The position numbers were made by a program, and so were the translations under genes. DNA of 64,000 bases from Paenibacillus sp. SY21-1 (GTDB lineage: Bacteria; Bacillota; Bacilli; Paenibacillales; Paenibacillaceae), in assembly GCF_005222705.1 (NCBI RefSeq), contig NZ_STGF01000008.1:186001-250000 (forward strand), read 5' to 3'. The notes under the pieces were generated by a model that worked only from the letters and a program-made list of their open reading frames with translations, did not search any database and was not told where the DNA came from. Shown here one piece after another: positions 38,632 to 46,964 of this stretch; position 1 is the first letter of the stretch; every line of letters starts with the position of its first letter.

Positions 38632-39918
38632 ATGCAGCCATTAAGCTATCCGAATGTAGAGGAGACGTTATATCGCGAGGTGCTCGACAACGGTCTTGAA
38701 GTTATCGTGCTGCCGAAGGAAGGCTTCAGCAAAACTTATGCTACGTTCTCCACCAAATACGGATCGGTCGACAATCATTTTTCCGTAGGCGAGGGAGCGG
38801 CGATTCAAGTTCCCGACGGCATCGCGCATTTTCTTGAGCACAAGATGTTTGAAGAGCCGACCGGCGACATCTTTGCCGTATTTGCTTCCCAAGGCGCTTC
38901 GGCGAATGCCTATACAAGCTTTGATCGCACCGTCTATTTATTTTCTGCAACGGAGCAAATTTACGAAAATCTGGAAACGCTTATTAATTTTGTGCAAAAT
39001 CCTTATTTTACCGATGAAAACGTCAATAAAGAAAAAGGCATTATCGAGCAGGAAATCGATATGTACCGCGACAATGCCGACTGGAGAGTATACTTCGGTT
39101 TGATCGACGCGCTGTATCACAAGCATCCGGTGCATATCGACATTGCGGGCACTGCGGAATCGATCGGAAAAATTGACAAGGAAACGTTATACAGCTGCTA
39201 CGAAACGTTTTATCATCCGTCAAATATGCTCCTGTTTGTCGTGGGCGGGGTAGAGGCTGAGCGGGTGTTCGAGCTTGTCCGCGACAACCAGTCTGCCAAA
39301 GCGTTCAAACCGCAAGGCGAGATTAAGCGTTATTTCGACGAAGAGCCCGGCTCGGTAAAAATTCCTTATAAGGTAACGGAGCTTCCCGTGTCCTTGCCCA
39401 AGTGCATGCTTGGCTTTAAGGACAAACAGACCGGTCTGAAGGGAGAAGCGCTGCTGCGGCTGGAGGTTACGACAAAGCTGATGCTTGAGGCGCTGTTTGG
39501 ACCCAGCTCCAAGCTGTATCAGGAGCTGTATGAGCAGAATTTAATTTCCGACTCGTTCGGCCACGAATTTAACTCGAGCACGGATTATTCATTCTCAGTC
39601 ATTGGCGGCGACACTCCAGACCCAGACGAGCTGCTGCGGCAAATACGCCAGTATGTGGAACAGATAGCTGAAGCGGGCCTTCCGGCAGAGGCTTTTGAAA
39701 GGGCGCAGCGCAAAAAGATTGGCGGCTATCTGCGCATGTTGAATTCGCCGGAGGCGATTGCCGGAGAGTTTACCAAATACCGGTTCCGCGACAGCGACAT
39801 GTTTGACATTCTTGGTCTGTACGAGAGCTGCACCTTGGCTGAGGTCAATGAGCGGCTGCGCGAGCATTTCGATTTCAATCAGCTTGCCGTTTCCATCGTC
39901 AGGCAGCCGGGCCAATGA
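38632..39918 (+). CDS. ymfH: M16 family zinc protease (YmfH)
   Basis: Catalytic partner of ymfF. The inverted zinc motif HFLEH lies at about residue 64, with the third ligand in the KEKGIIEQEIDMY helix. Its 428 residues are normal. Substrates are not known. The last four bases overlap the SDR gene downstream (ATGA). The ymfF-ymfH-SDR-ymfJ order is the same as in B. subtilis. Confidence 0.9.
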   Translation: MQPLSYPNVEETLYREVLDNGLEVIVLPKEGFSKTYATFSTKYGSVDNHFSVGEGAAIQVPDGIAHFLEHKMFEEPTGDIFAVFASQGASANAYTSFDRTVYLFSATEQIYENLETLINFVQNPYFTDENVNKEKGIIEQEIDMYRDNADWRVYFGLIDALYHKHPVHIDIAGTAESIGKIDKETLYSCYETFYHPSNMLLFVVGGVEAERVFELVRDNQSAKAFKPQGEIKRYFDEEPGSVKIPYKVTELPVSLPKCMLGFKDKQTGLKGEALLRLEVTTKLMLEALFGPSSKLYQELYEQNLISDSFGHEFNSSTDYSFSVIGGDTPDPDELLRQIRQYVEQIAEAGLPAEAFERAQRKKIGGYLRMLNSPEAIAGEFTKYRFRDSDMFDILGLYESCTLAEVNERLREHFDFNQLAVSIVRQPGQ

Positions 39919-40661
39919 AGACGCTGCAGCAAATGACGGTATTGATTACAGGCGGCAGCCGCGGCATCGGAGCAGCCATCGCGAAACGTTTTGCCGCTGA
40001 AGGCGTCAATATCGTCATTCATTATTTGCATTCCCATGAGGCGGCTAACGAAACGGCGCGCACTTGTATGGCGCTAGGCGCCAATGTGCTGACGGTTTCC
40101 GCGGATTTGCGCTCGAGGGAGCAGCTTGAGCGGATGCGTGACAAGCTGGCCGGGCAAGGCATGCTGCCTGACATTTTGGTGAACAACGGCGGCATTTCCC
40201 ATTACGGCATGCTGATGGATGTATCCGAGGCGGAATGGGATGATGTAATGGCCGTTAACCTTAAAGGCATGTTTTTATGCTCCCAGCTGTTCATGCCGCA
40301 GATGATCGCGCAAAAATACGGCCGCATCATTAACGTTTCTTCCATTTGGGGCATGTCCGGGGCATCCTGCGAAGTGCTGTACTCCACCACCAAGGGCGGG
40401 ATGAACGCATTCACCAAAGCGCTCGCCAAGGAGCTTGCGCCTACCGGGGTTACGGTAAACGCGGTCGCTCCCGGTGCGGTGGAGACGGAGATGATGGACG
40501 GCTTTGATTCCGACGAGAAAGCGGCCATGAAGCAGGAAATACCGCTGGGGCGCTTTGGCTCGACCGATGAAATTGCATCGCTTGTCTATTTTTTGGCATT
40601 GCCGGAATCCTCGTACATTACAGGACAAATCATTAGTCCCAACGGCGGCTGGCATACCTGA
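39915..40661 (+). CDS. ymfI: SDR family oxidoreductase (YmfI/FabG-like)
   Basis: NAD(P)-dependent short-chain dehydrogenase of 248 residues. The Rossmann motif TGGSRGIGAAIA and the catalytic YSTTKGG (YxxxK) with upstream Ser in INVSSIWG are present. The structural motif reads NNGG instead of the common NNAG. Close to FabG-type ketoacyl reductases, but the substrate is unknown. Four-base overlap with ymfH indicates coupling. Confidence 0.88.
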   Translation: MKTLQQMTVLITGGSRGIGAAIAKRFAAEGVNIVIHYLHSHEAANETARTCMALGANVLTVSADLRSREQLERMRDKLAGQGMLPDILVNNGGISHYGMLMDVSEAEWDDVMAVNLKGMFLCSQLFMPQMIAQKYGRIINVSSIWGMSGASCEVLYSTTKGGMNAFTKALAKELAPTGVTVNAVAPGAVETEMMDGFDSDEKAAMKQEIPLGRFGSTDEIASLVYFLALPESSYITGQIISPNGGWHT

Positions 40662-40692
40662 TGGAAAGACACAGCTATCGTAGCGGCTTGCC

Positions 40693-40722
40693 GAATATTT
40701 TATCATCCCATGTGGCATCATA
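40693..40722 (+). promoter_or_regulatory. Sigma-G promoter of ymfJ
   Basis: GAATA (40693-40697) and CATCATA (40716-40722) are separated by 18 bases, a complete match to GMATR-N18-CATNMTA. It lies 47 bases before the ymfJ start, so this small gene is probably forespore-expressed. Confidence 0.65.
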
Positions 40723-40768
40723 ATGACTGTTGATGATTCTTTCCATACCATTAGGAGGCGAAGAACTT

Positions 40769-41020
40769 ATGTCAACTGTCTTATCGAACTTTTCCACATG
40801 GAAGCACTTTTTGGCGGACCGGGTGGCTCAGGGCAAAACGATGGGCTTGACGGATGAAACCATCGCTAACCTCGCGTTTGAAATCGGCAGCTTTCTCGAC
40901 GAGAAGGTCGATCCCAAAAATGAGGAGCAGCGCGTGCTGAAACAGCTATGGGATGCGGGCGACGAGTCCGATCGGAAGACGCTTGCCAAATTAATGGTGA
41001 AGCTTGTCCAGCACACGTAA
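40769..41020 (+). CDS. ymfJ: DUF3243 family protein (YmfJ)
   Basis: A small acidic protein of 83 residues, function unknown. FSTWKHFLADRVAQGKTMG and GSFLDEKVDPKNEEQRVLKQ are typical of DUF3243. ATG at 40769 follows TAGGAGGCG. It has its own predicted sigma-G promoter and a strong terminator, so it forms a monocistronic sporulation unit. Confidence 0.85.
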   Translation: MSTVLSNFSTWKHFLADRVAQGKTMGLTDETIANLAFEIGSFLDEKVDPKNEEQRVLKQLWDAGDESDRKTLAKLMVKLVQHT

Positions 41021-41064
41021 GGAAGAATGATTCAACGAGCAGCATGACAACTAGCGCAATGCGG

Positions 41065-41096
41065 AAAAGCCTCCTCCATCAGGAGGCTTTTCTGCA
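41065..41096 (+). terminator. Terminator of ymfJ
   Basis: An 11-bp perfect stem, AAAAGCCTCCT (41065-41075) with AGGAGGCTTTT (41081-41091), has a five-base loop. It would work in both directions. Confidence 0.9.
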
Positions 41097-41192
41097 AATA
41101 CGGCAATCTGAAAGAAATTTAATTTACATTTGCAGTCCATTTCCCGCCATGCGATGGCGTCGGCCCATTGCGTTTTATTGTTTTATTTCGGG

Positions 41193-41221
41193 TTGCAGGA
41201 ATGTGACGAAAATTGTAGAAT
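41193..41221 (+). promoter_or_regulatory. Sigma-A promoter of ymfK
   Basis: TTGCAG and TAGAAT are spaced by 17 bases, about 75 bases before the ymfK start. Confidence 0.6.
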
Positions 41222-41296
41222 TATGTTTTATGACGGTCATTCATTATACATACGTATTCCGTAATGGCGACAAACAGGTTTAGGATGGTGACGGCT

Positions 41297-42064
41297 TTGG
41301 AATCGAAACAATGGTATATGGAATACAAAATACATAAAAATCGGCCGGGCTTGCTCGGCGACATCGCATCCTTGCTGGGCATGTTAGAGGTCAACATTAT
41401 GACGATCAACGGCGTGGAGGATCGCACTCGCGGCATGCTGCTGCAAACGAATGACGATGAGAAAATCGAATTGCTTGGCAAAATGCTCCAGAAGGTCGAC
41501 AATATTACGGTGAACAAGCTGAGAACGCCTACAATTGTGGATATTCTTGCTGTTCGTCATGGCCGATATATTGAACGTGATTCCGATGACCGCAAGACGT
41601 TTCGGTTTACCCGCGACGAACTGGGCATCCTTGTTGACTTTCTTGGCGAGGTGTTTAAGCGCGACGGAAATCAGGTTATTGGTTTAAGAGGCATGCCGCG
41701 GGTAGGCAAAACGGAATCGATTATTGCCGGCAGCGTATGCTCGAACAAACGGTGGACGTTCGTTTCGTCGACTTTGCTGAGACAGACGGTTCGCAGCCAG
41801 CTGTCGGAGGATGAGATGGACCCGAACAACATTTTTATTATTGACGGAATCGTCAGCACGATCCGCTCCAACGAAAAGCACTACGGTCTGCTTCAGGAAA
41901 TTATGGCGATGCCATCTACGAAGGTAATCGAGCATCCGGATATTTTTATCAAGGAGTCGAACTTCGATTACAGCCATTTCGATATTATCGTGGAGCTGCG
42001 CAACACGCCGGATGAGGAAATTACATACGAGACGTTCACGACAAGCTATACGGACGATTTCTAG
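41297..42064 (+). CDS. ymfK: DUF3388 family protein (YmfK) with ACT-like and P-loop regions
   Basis: Function unknown. The N-terminal 80 residues (NRPGLLGDIASLLGMLEVNI) look like an ACT regulatory domain. The rest contains a P-loop-like GLRGMPRVGKTES near residue 130 and VDGIVSTIR-type motifs (here IIDGIVSTIR). TTG at 41297 gives MESKQWYMEY, matching the short N-terminus I recall for B. subtilis YmfK. ATG at 41285 or 41264 are alternatives. It lies 18 bases before rodZ. Confidence 0.85.
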   Translation: MESKQWYMEYKIHKNRPGLLGDIASLLGMLEVNIMTINGVEDRTRGMLLQTNDDEKIELLGKMLQKVDNITVNKLRTPTIVDILAVRHGRYIERDSDDRKTFRFTRDELGILVDFLGEVFKRDGNQVIGLRGMPRVGKTESIIAGSVCSNKRWTFVSSTLLRQTVRSQLSEDEMDPNNIFIIDGIVSTIRSNEKHYGLLQEIMAMPSTKVIEHPDIFIKESNFDYSHFDIIVELRNTPDEEITYETFTTSYTDDF

Positions 42065-42082
42065 AGGAAAGGAGGCTGTCTT

Positions 42083-42973
42083 ATGTCTGAATTGGGCGCA
42101 ATGCTTCAGAAGGCGAGAGAAGAGCGGGGCTTGTCGCTGAATGATATACAAGAAACGACCAAAATCAGAAAGCGGTATTTGGAAGCGATTGAGAGCGGCG
42201 ATCACACGGTGCTTCCCGGGTCTTTTTATGTACGGGCCTTTGTCAAAAATTATGCGGAAGCGGTGGGGTTGGACCCCGACGAGGTGCTGCGGTTGTACCA
42301 GCATGAGATGCCTGCGCCTCCTGTTGAAGCAAGCGTGGACCCGCTGCCGGTCCGAGCGCCGCGCCGCGTCAAATCCCAATCGTCAGAACGGCTGGGGAAG
42401 ATCGGCTTTAACGTGGTCATGTGGTCCTTCCTGATTCTGATTGTTGTAGTCGTATATGTGTTTTTCATTAACAGGGAAGACAAGGAGCCGGAACAAGTGG
42501 ATCAAACCACTCCGATTACTGAAAATTCCGCGCCTCCTACGGCGACCAGCAACACGGGCGGGGACAATGCCTCTCCCGAGGCTCCGACACCGTCTCCAAC
42601 GCCGACGCAGGCTGCAACGACGGTCACGTACGGCACGAGATCGGGCACGGTAGATCAATACGATATCGGGCCTGCCGGAACGCACAAGCTTGAAATTAAA
42701 GTGTCGGGCGGACGCAATTGGGTGGAAGTGCGCAAGGGCAGCCGTTCGGGAGAGAAGTTGTTTTACGCCAACGCAGAGGATGGAGAGGTGCTGCCGTTTG
42801 ATTTGACGCAGCCTCTATATATTAATGTCGGCCGCGCCGATTTAAGCATCATTACGGTTGACGGCGTGCTTGTGCCTGACGGGGATCGGGCAGGCAGCAA
42901 AAAGCTGCTGCTGACGCCGGCCCAGCCGGTTGAAGAAACGAACGCCGAGAGCACGGAGCAGCCTGCTCAATAG
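42083..42973 (+). CDS. rodZ: RodZ-like cell shape protein (YmfM)
   Basis: Bitopic membrane protein linking MreB to the cell wall machinery. An N-terminal helix-turn-helix domain of the RodZ type ([20 protein letters not shown], residues 4-75) is followed by a basic stretch and one membrane segment (about 111-132). A Pro/Thr/Ser-rich linker and an extracellular beta domain (DUF4115 type, [13 protein letters not shown]) complete it. Length 296. The context upstream of pgsA matches ymfM. Confidence 0.92.
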   Translation: MSELGAMLQKAREERGLSLNDIQETTKIRKRYLEAIESGDHTVLPGSFYVRAFVKNYAEAVGLDPDEVLRLYQHEMPAPPVEASVDPLPVRAPRRVKSQSSERLGKIGFNVVMWSFLILIVVVVYVFFINREDKEPEQVDQTTPITENSAPPTATSNTGGDNASPEAPTPSPTPTQAATTVTYGTRSGTVDQYDIGPAGTHKLEIKVSGGRNWVEVRKGSRSGEKLFYANAEDGEVLPFDLTQPLYINVGRADLSIITVDGVLVPDGDRAGSKKLLLTPAQPVEETNAESTEQPAQ

Positions 42974-43004
42974 AACGATAGAAACAAAGGAGAGAGGACG
43001 AAAC

Positions 43005-43499
43005 ATGGCATCGGAAAACGCATTTGATATCGTATCCAAAGTTGACATGCAGGAGCTTGCCAACGCGATTACGCAAGCGGAGCGGGAAATTGAAACCCGT
43101 TTTGATTTCAAGGGGAGCAAGAGCAGCATCAAGCTGGAGAAGGATGAGCTTGTCGTTGCCTCGGATGATGATTACAAGCTGAAAAGCGTGATCGATATTT
43201 TGCAATCCAAAATGATGAAGCGCGGCGTTCCGATTAAAAATCTGGATTACGGCAAAATCGAAGGAGCTTCGGGCGGCACGGTGCGTCAGCGCATCAAGCT
43301 GAGATCGGGCATCGAGCAGGATGTAGCCAAAAAAATCAACATTCTCATTCGGGATTCCAAGCTGAAAGTAAAAAGCCAAATTCAAGGCGATCAAATCCGG
43401 GTAACCGGAAAAAGCCTGGACGATTTGCAGGCCGTAATCAAAATGCTGCGCGAAGCCGACCTTCCGGTTGATCTGCAGTTTACCAATTACCGCTCCTAA
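43005..43499 (+). CDS. YajQ family nucleotide-binding protein
   Basis: A 164-residue member of the YajQ/UPF0234 family. It contains [30 protein letters not shown] and a C-terminal [19 protein letters not shown] block. Some family members bind cyclic di-GMP or other nucleotides. The role in Firmicutes is unclear. ATG at 43005 behind AAGGAGAGAGG is chosen over an open extension to 42930. It sits between rodZ and pgsA. Confidence 0.92.
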   Translation: MASENAFDIVSKVDMQELANAITQAEREIETRFDFKGSKSSIKLEKDELVVASDDDYKLKSVIDILQSKMMKRGVPIKNLDYGKIEGASGGTVRQRIKLRSGIEQDVAKKINILIRDSKLKVKSQIQGDQIRVTGKSLDDLQAVIKMLREADLPVDLQFTNYRS

Positions 43500-43508
43500 T
43501 CGCCGCGA

Positions 43509-43545
43509 GGCTTCGTTTCGTACGGATGTCCGAGACGAAGCCTTT
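43509..43545 (+). terminator. Hairpin after the yajQ-family gene
   Basis: A 12-bp stem (GGCTTCGTTTCG with CGAGACGAAGCC, one wobble) with a 10-base loop, followed by only TTT. A likely terminator despite the short tail. Confidence 0.6.
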
Positions 43546-43558
43546 CGGCCTGCTCATT

Positions 43559-43587
43559 TTGACAGCGGATTTGGGTTGTATTATACT
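43559..43587 (+). promoter_or_regulatory. Strong sigma-A promoter upstream of pgsA
   Basis: A perfect TTGACA and TATACT are spaced by 17 bases. The start is predicted near 43594, just before a 27-codon open frame that leads into pgsA. Confidence 0.85.
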
Positions 43588-43624
43588 TGGTTAGATTAGG
43601 GATACGGAAGGATCTGGGTGATAT

Positions 43625-43708
43625 ATGAAAGCGGGTTTTTTGCTGACGCGCGCGATTTGCGGGACTCATACGGATGCGCTTGGACTAGCTAAGGAGGGAA
43701 TCGCGTGA
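43625..43708 (+). CDS. Possible 27-residue leader ORF coupled to pgsA
   Basis: ATG at 43625 opens a frame of 27 residues (begins MKAGFLLTRAICG) that ends in TGA overlapping the pgsA GTG start by four bases (GTGA). It is the only ORF between a strong promoter and pgsA, with a GGAAGG/GGTGAT region upstream that could serve as a weak ribosome site. It could be a coupling leader peptide, a remnant of a lost gene or chance. I recognise no relative. Confidence 0.35.
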   Translation: MKAGFLLTRAICGTHTDALGLAKEGIA

Positions 43709-44280
43709 ACCTGGCCAATCGAATAACGTTAGCTCGCATATTTTTAGTGCCAATCATCATGTTTTTCCTGCTTATTCGCATCGATTTGGGGTCGGTAAGC
43801 TTTTACGATTTTTCGATTACATATAATCAGATGGTAGCGGCGCTCATTTTTATTATAGCGGCAAGCACGGACGGGATTGACGGCTACATTGCTCGGAAAA
43901 ACAAGATCGTCACCAATCTCGGCAAACTGCTGGACCCGCTTGCCGACAAGCTGCTTGTTGCGGCCGTCCTGATTTCGCTTGTGGAAATGGACAAACTGAA
44001 CGCGTTAATCGCTATCGTCATTATTAGCCGCGAGTTTGCGGTGACGGGACTTCGTCAGATCGCTTTGCTGGAAGGCTCGGTTATGGCGGCCAGCAAGTGG
44101 GGGAAATGGAAAACCGCGGTGCAGATTACGATGATTATCGCTCTGTTGATCAACAATTTCCCGTTCGCCTTTATCGATTTTCCGTTCGATGTTATCGTGA
44201 GCTGGGCGGCGGCGGTCATTACCGTCTATTCGGGCATCGATTATTTTGTTAAAAACAAGCATTTAATACCTGTGGAATAA
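43705..44280 (+). CDS. pgsA: CDP-diacylglycerol-glycerol-3-phosphate 3-phosphatidyltransferase
   Basis: Makes phosphatidylglycerolphosphate from CDP-diacylglycerol (product of cdsA in this window). It is an integral membrane protein of 191 residues. The CDP-alcohol phosphatidyltransferase motif DGIDGYIARKNKIVTNLGK continues into LLDPLADK, with all four Asp of the D-DG-AR-G-D-D pattern. The start is GTG behind AAGGAGGG. A strong terminator follows. Confidence 0.96.
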   Translation: MNLANRITLARIFLVPIIMFFLLIRIDLGSVSFYDFSITYNQMVAALIFIIAASTDGIDGYIARKNKIVTNLGKLLDPLADKLLVAAVLISLVEMDKLNALIAIVIISREFAVTGLRQIALLEGSVMAASKWGKWKTAVQITMIIALLINNFPFAFIDFPFDVIVSWAAAVITVYSGIDYFVKNKHLIPVE

Positions 44281-44289
44281 CACAAAGTC

Positions 44290-44320
44290 AGCATCCCTCC
44301 GATTGCGGAAGGATGCTTTT
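44290..44320 (+). terminator. Terminator of pgsA
   Basis: AGCATCC/GGATGCT (outer) and TCCG/CGGA (inner) form a long stem with a four-base loop and one mismatch, followed by TTTT. Confidence 0.82.
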
Positions 44321-44340
44321 GACTATAGGGGGATGAAGAA

Positions 44341-45585
44341 ATGAAAGCGGAAATTATTGCCGTTGGCACAGAGCTGCTGCTTGGCCAGATCGTAAACACG
44401 AACGCACAGTTTCTATCGCAAAAGCTGGCCGAGCTGGGCATCGACGTTTATTTTCAAACCGTCGTCGGGGATAATCCCGCAAGGCTTAGACAAGCGATTG
44501 AGATCGGACGGAGCAGAGCCGACTTGCTCGTATTCACCGGCGGCCTGGGGCCCACTCAGGACGATTTGACAAAGGATGTGCTTGCCGACTGCCTGGGGCG
44601 GCAGCTGATCCTTCACGAGCCGTCCATGGCCGTTATCGAGCGGCTGTTCAGCTCGCGCGGCATTCCGATGGTGGAGAGCAACCGGCGGCAGGCGCTGATG
44701 CTTGAAAGCAGCCATCCGCTCGAGAATACGGCCGGTCTTGCGGTAGGCAACGGGGTTTCTGAGGACGGGACGCTTTACTTGCTGCTGCCGGGTCCGCCTA
44801 AAGAGATGAAGCCGATGATGGAGGGAGCGGGGAGCGCTTGGCTGCGGGAGATGCAGGGCGAGCTGCAGCCCCTCTACTCGCGTATTCTCAAGTTTGCGGG
44901 CATTGGAGAATCGAATCTGGAGGCGAAGCTCCTTGACCTCATTGAGCGGCAAACCGATCCGACGATCGCCCCTTATGCGAAAGAGGGCGAGGTGGCCATT
45001 CGCGTGTCGACAAAGGCTCCCTCCGAAGGCGAAGCGAATCCCAAAATCGACGAGACGGTTTCGCAAATCAGGGCGCTTGCGGGCGAGTTTCTTTATGCGG
45101 AGCGGGATATTCCGCTAGAGGAGCAGCTGATTGCCCTGCTGCGCCTATCCAGGCGCAAGCTGGCGAGCGCGGAGAGCTGCAGCGGCGGATTGTTTGCCGA
45201 GCTTGTGACGAGCGTGCCGGGAAGCAGCGGCGAATTTGCCGGCGGCGTCGTCACCTACACGAACCAAATGAAGCATCAGCTGCTGGGCATTCCAATGTCG
45301 CAGCTAGAGGGCGCCGGAGCGGCAGGAGCGGTCAGCGAGTCGACAGCCGCACTAATGGCTGAGCGCGTGCGGCTCGCCGCCGATGCGGATTTTGGCGTAT
45401 CCTTGACGGGAGTGGCCGGTCCGGCCGAATCGGAAGGAAAGCCCGTCGGGCTGGTCTATGCGGGAATTGCCGAGCGAGGCCAACCGACTGTCGTCCACAC
45501 GTTAAACCTGAGCGGCGACCGGACAATGATCCGGCTTAGGGCGGTCAAAGCGGTCATGTATCAATTGTGGCTGAGGCTGCGTTAA
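44341..45585 (+). CDS. cinA: CinA family competence/damage-inducible protein
   Basis: A 414-residue two-domain protein. The N-terminal MoCF-like ADP-ribose pyrophosphatase domain has AVGTELLLGQIVNTN and FTGGLGPTQDDLTKD. The C-terminal nicotinamide-nucleotide amidase domain has SAESCSGGLFAELVTSVPGS and GVAGPAESEGKPVG. It is upstream of recA as in many Firmicutes, but here a strong terminator and a separate recA promoter lie between. The start is ATG with a GGGGGATG site. Confidence 0.95.
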   Translation: MKAEIIAVGTELLLGQIVNTNAQFLSQKLAELGIDVYFQTVVGDNPARLRQAIEIGRSRADLLVFTGGLGPTQDDLTKDVLADCLGRQLILHEPSMAVIERLFSSRGIPMVESNRRQALMLESSHPLENTAGLAVGNGVSEDGTLYLLLPGPPKEMKPMMEGAGSAWLREMQGELQPLYSRILKFAGIGESNLEAKLLDLIERQTDPTIAPYAKEGEVAIRVSTKAPSEGEANPKIDETVSQIRALAGEFLYAERDIPLEEQLIALLRLSRRKLASAESCSGGLFAELVTSVPGSSGEFAGGVVTYTNQMKHQLLGIPMSQLEGAGAAGAVSESTAALMAERVRLAADADFGVSLTGVAGPAESEGKPVGLVYAGIAERGQPTVVHTLNLSGDRTMIRLRAVKAVMYQLWLRLR

Positions 45586-45673
45586 ACGGCTGCATAGGCA
45601 CCGGGCGCGGCAGGGGAAGGAAAAGCTTGCCACGCGCCCGCAAGAGCGCTATACTTGATTTAAACGACGGAAG

Positions 45674-45707
45674 AACCGTGGCAAAGTTAATTTGCCGCGG
45701 TTTTTTT
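45674..45707 (+). terminator. Terminator of cinA
   Basis: AACCGTGGCAAA (45674-45685) pairs with TTTGCCGCGGTT (45691-45702) with one wobble and a five-base loop. A run of seven T overlaps and follows its end. Confidence 0.92.
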
Positions 45708-45734
45708 GCGTTTTTCGACGGTTTGGAAAAAATA

Positions 45735-45748
45735 CGAATGTATGTTCG
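45735..45748. promoter_or_regulatory. LexA (SOS) box upstream of recA
   Basis: CGAATGTATGTTCG matches the Gram-positive LexA/DinR operator (CGAAC-N4-GTTCG) with one change in the core half-site. It sits 9 bases upstream of the recA -35 box. Confidence 0.85.
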
Positions 45749-45757
45749 AAAAAGTGC

Positions 45758-45786
45758 TTGGCAAATCGTCGGAAACAGGGTATCAT
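45758..45786 (+). promoter_or_regulatory. Sigma-A promoter of recA
   Basis: TTGGCA and TATCAT are spaced by 17 bases, immediately downstream of the LexA box. Confidence 0.75.
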
Positions 45787-45817
45787 TACATTATAAATGA
45801 TGAAGGATGTGAGTTTC

Positions 45818-46870
45818 TTGTCGGATCGTCGCGCTGCATTAGAAATGGCACTACGTCAAATTGAGAAGCAATTTGGTAAAGGCTCGATTATGAAACTGGG
45901 TGAATCAACACACATGCAAGTGGAAACCGTACCTAGCGGCTCGCTTGCTCTTGATATTGCGCTTGGCATCGGCGGCTTTCCACGCGGCCGTGTCATCGAA
46001 GTGTACGGACCGGAATCGTCCGGTAAAACGACAGTAGCCTTGCACGCGATCGCCGAAGTGCAACGGATTGGCGGACAAGCCGCTTTTATTGATGCGGAGC
46101 ATGCGCTGGACCCTCTATATGCAAGCAAGCTGGGCGTCAACATAGACGAACTGCTGCTGTCTCAGCCAGATACGGGTGAGCAGGCGCTTGAAATCGCCGA
46201 GGCGCTCGTTCGAAGCGGCGCAGTCGACATCATCATAGTCGATTCGGTTGCGGCTCTGGTGCCAAAGGCGGAAATTGAAGGGGATATGGGCGATTCCCAT
46301 GTCGGGCTTCAGGCGCGTCTTATGTCTCAGGCGCTTCGCAAATTGTCCGGCGCCATCGCGAAGTCGAAGACTATTGCGATCTTCATTAATCAGCTTCGTG
46401 AGAAAGTTGGCGTTATGTTCGGCAACCCTGAGACTACGCCAGGCGGACGCGCGCTGAAGTTCTACTCCAGCGTACGGCTTGATGTACGCCGTATCGAGAC
46501 GCTTAAACAAGGCAATGATATGGTCGGCAACCGCACGCGCATTAAAGTGGTAAAGAACAAGGTGGCTCCTCCGTTTAAGCAAGCCGAGGTTGACATTATG
46601 TACGGGGAAGGCATTTCCAAGGAAGGTACCCTTGTCGATATGGGCGTCGAGATGGATATCGTACAGAAAAGCGGAGCATGGTTCTCTTACAACGGTGAAC
46701 GTCTAGGACAAGGACGCGAGAACGCCAAGCAATTTTTGAAGGATCATCCGAACCTCGCCGATGATATTGAAAGACAGATTCGTGAAGCCAACAGCTTGTC
46801 AGCGGCAGCGGCTCAAGCGAATTTCAAGCCAGATGAGGACGAAGAGGATGACTTCGAGGATCTGGGCTAA
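45818..46870 (+). CDS. recA: Recombinase RecA
   Basis: Strand exchange protein and co-protease for LexA. Walker A is GPESSGKTT near residue 63. [18 protein letters not shown], loop L1 and loop L2 ([20 protein letters not shown]) are all present. The acidic C-terminal tail ([11 protein letters not shown]) is normal. TTG at 45818 gives the canonical start [12 protein letters not shown], with AAGGATG upstream. ATG codons at 45797/45800 are in frame but lack a site. Length is 350 residues. Regulated by the SOS system through the upstream box. Confidence 0.98.
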   Translation: MSDRRAALEMALRQIEKQFGKGSIMKLGESTHMQVETVPSGSLALDIALGIGGFPRGRVIEVYGPESSGKTTVALHAIAEVQRIGGQAAFIDAEHALDPLYASKLGVNIDELLLSQPDTGEQALEIAEALVRSGAVDIIIVDSVAALVPKAEIEGDMGDSHVGLQARLMSQALRKLSGAIAKSKTIAIFINQLREKVGVMFGNPETTPGGRALKFYSSVRLDVRRIETLKQGNDMVGNRTRIKVVKNKVAPPFKQAEVDIMYGEGISKEGTLVDMGVEMDIVQKSGAWFSYNGERLGQGRENAKQFLKDHPNLADDIERQIREANSLSAAAAQANFKPDEDEEDDFEDLG

Positions 46871-46898
46871 GCTGTCCGGAATGATTATACCGGTGTTG

Positions 46899-46943
46899 AA
46901 CAAAGCTTCGTCGTTCCATTTCGGAACGGCGAAGCTTTGTTTC
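46899..46943 (+). terminator. Terminator between recA and recX
   Basis: A 19-bp near-perfect stem (AACAAAGCTTCG arm, then CGTTCC/GGAACG, one wobble) with a short ATTTC-type loop. It is very stable. The T-tract is short (GTTTC), so some readthrough into recX is plausible. Confidence 0.8.
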
Positions 46944-46964
46944 ATATGCTAAGTGGAGGTGCGT

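Noticed and set aside
45567..45800. 77-codon frame between cinA and recA
   Set aside because: It runs across the cinA terminator, the LexA box and the recA promoter, and has no ribosome site.
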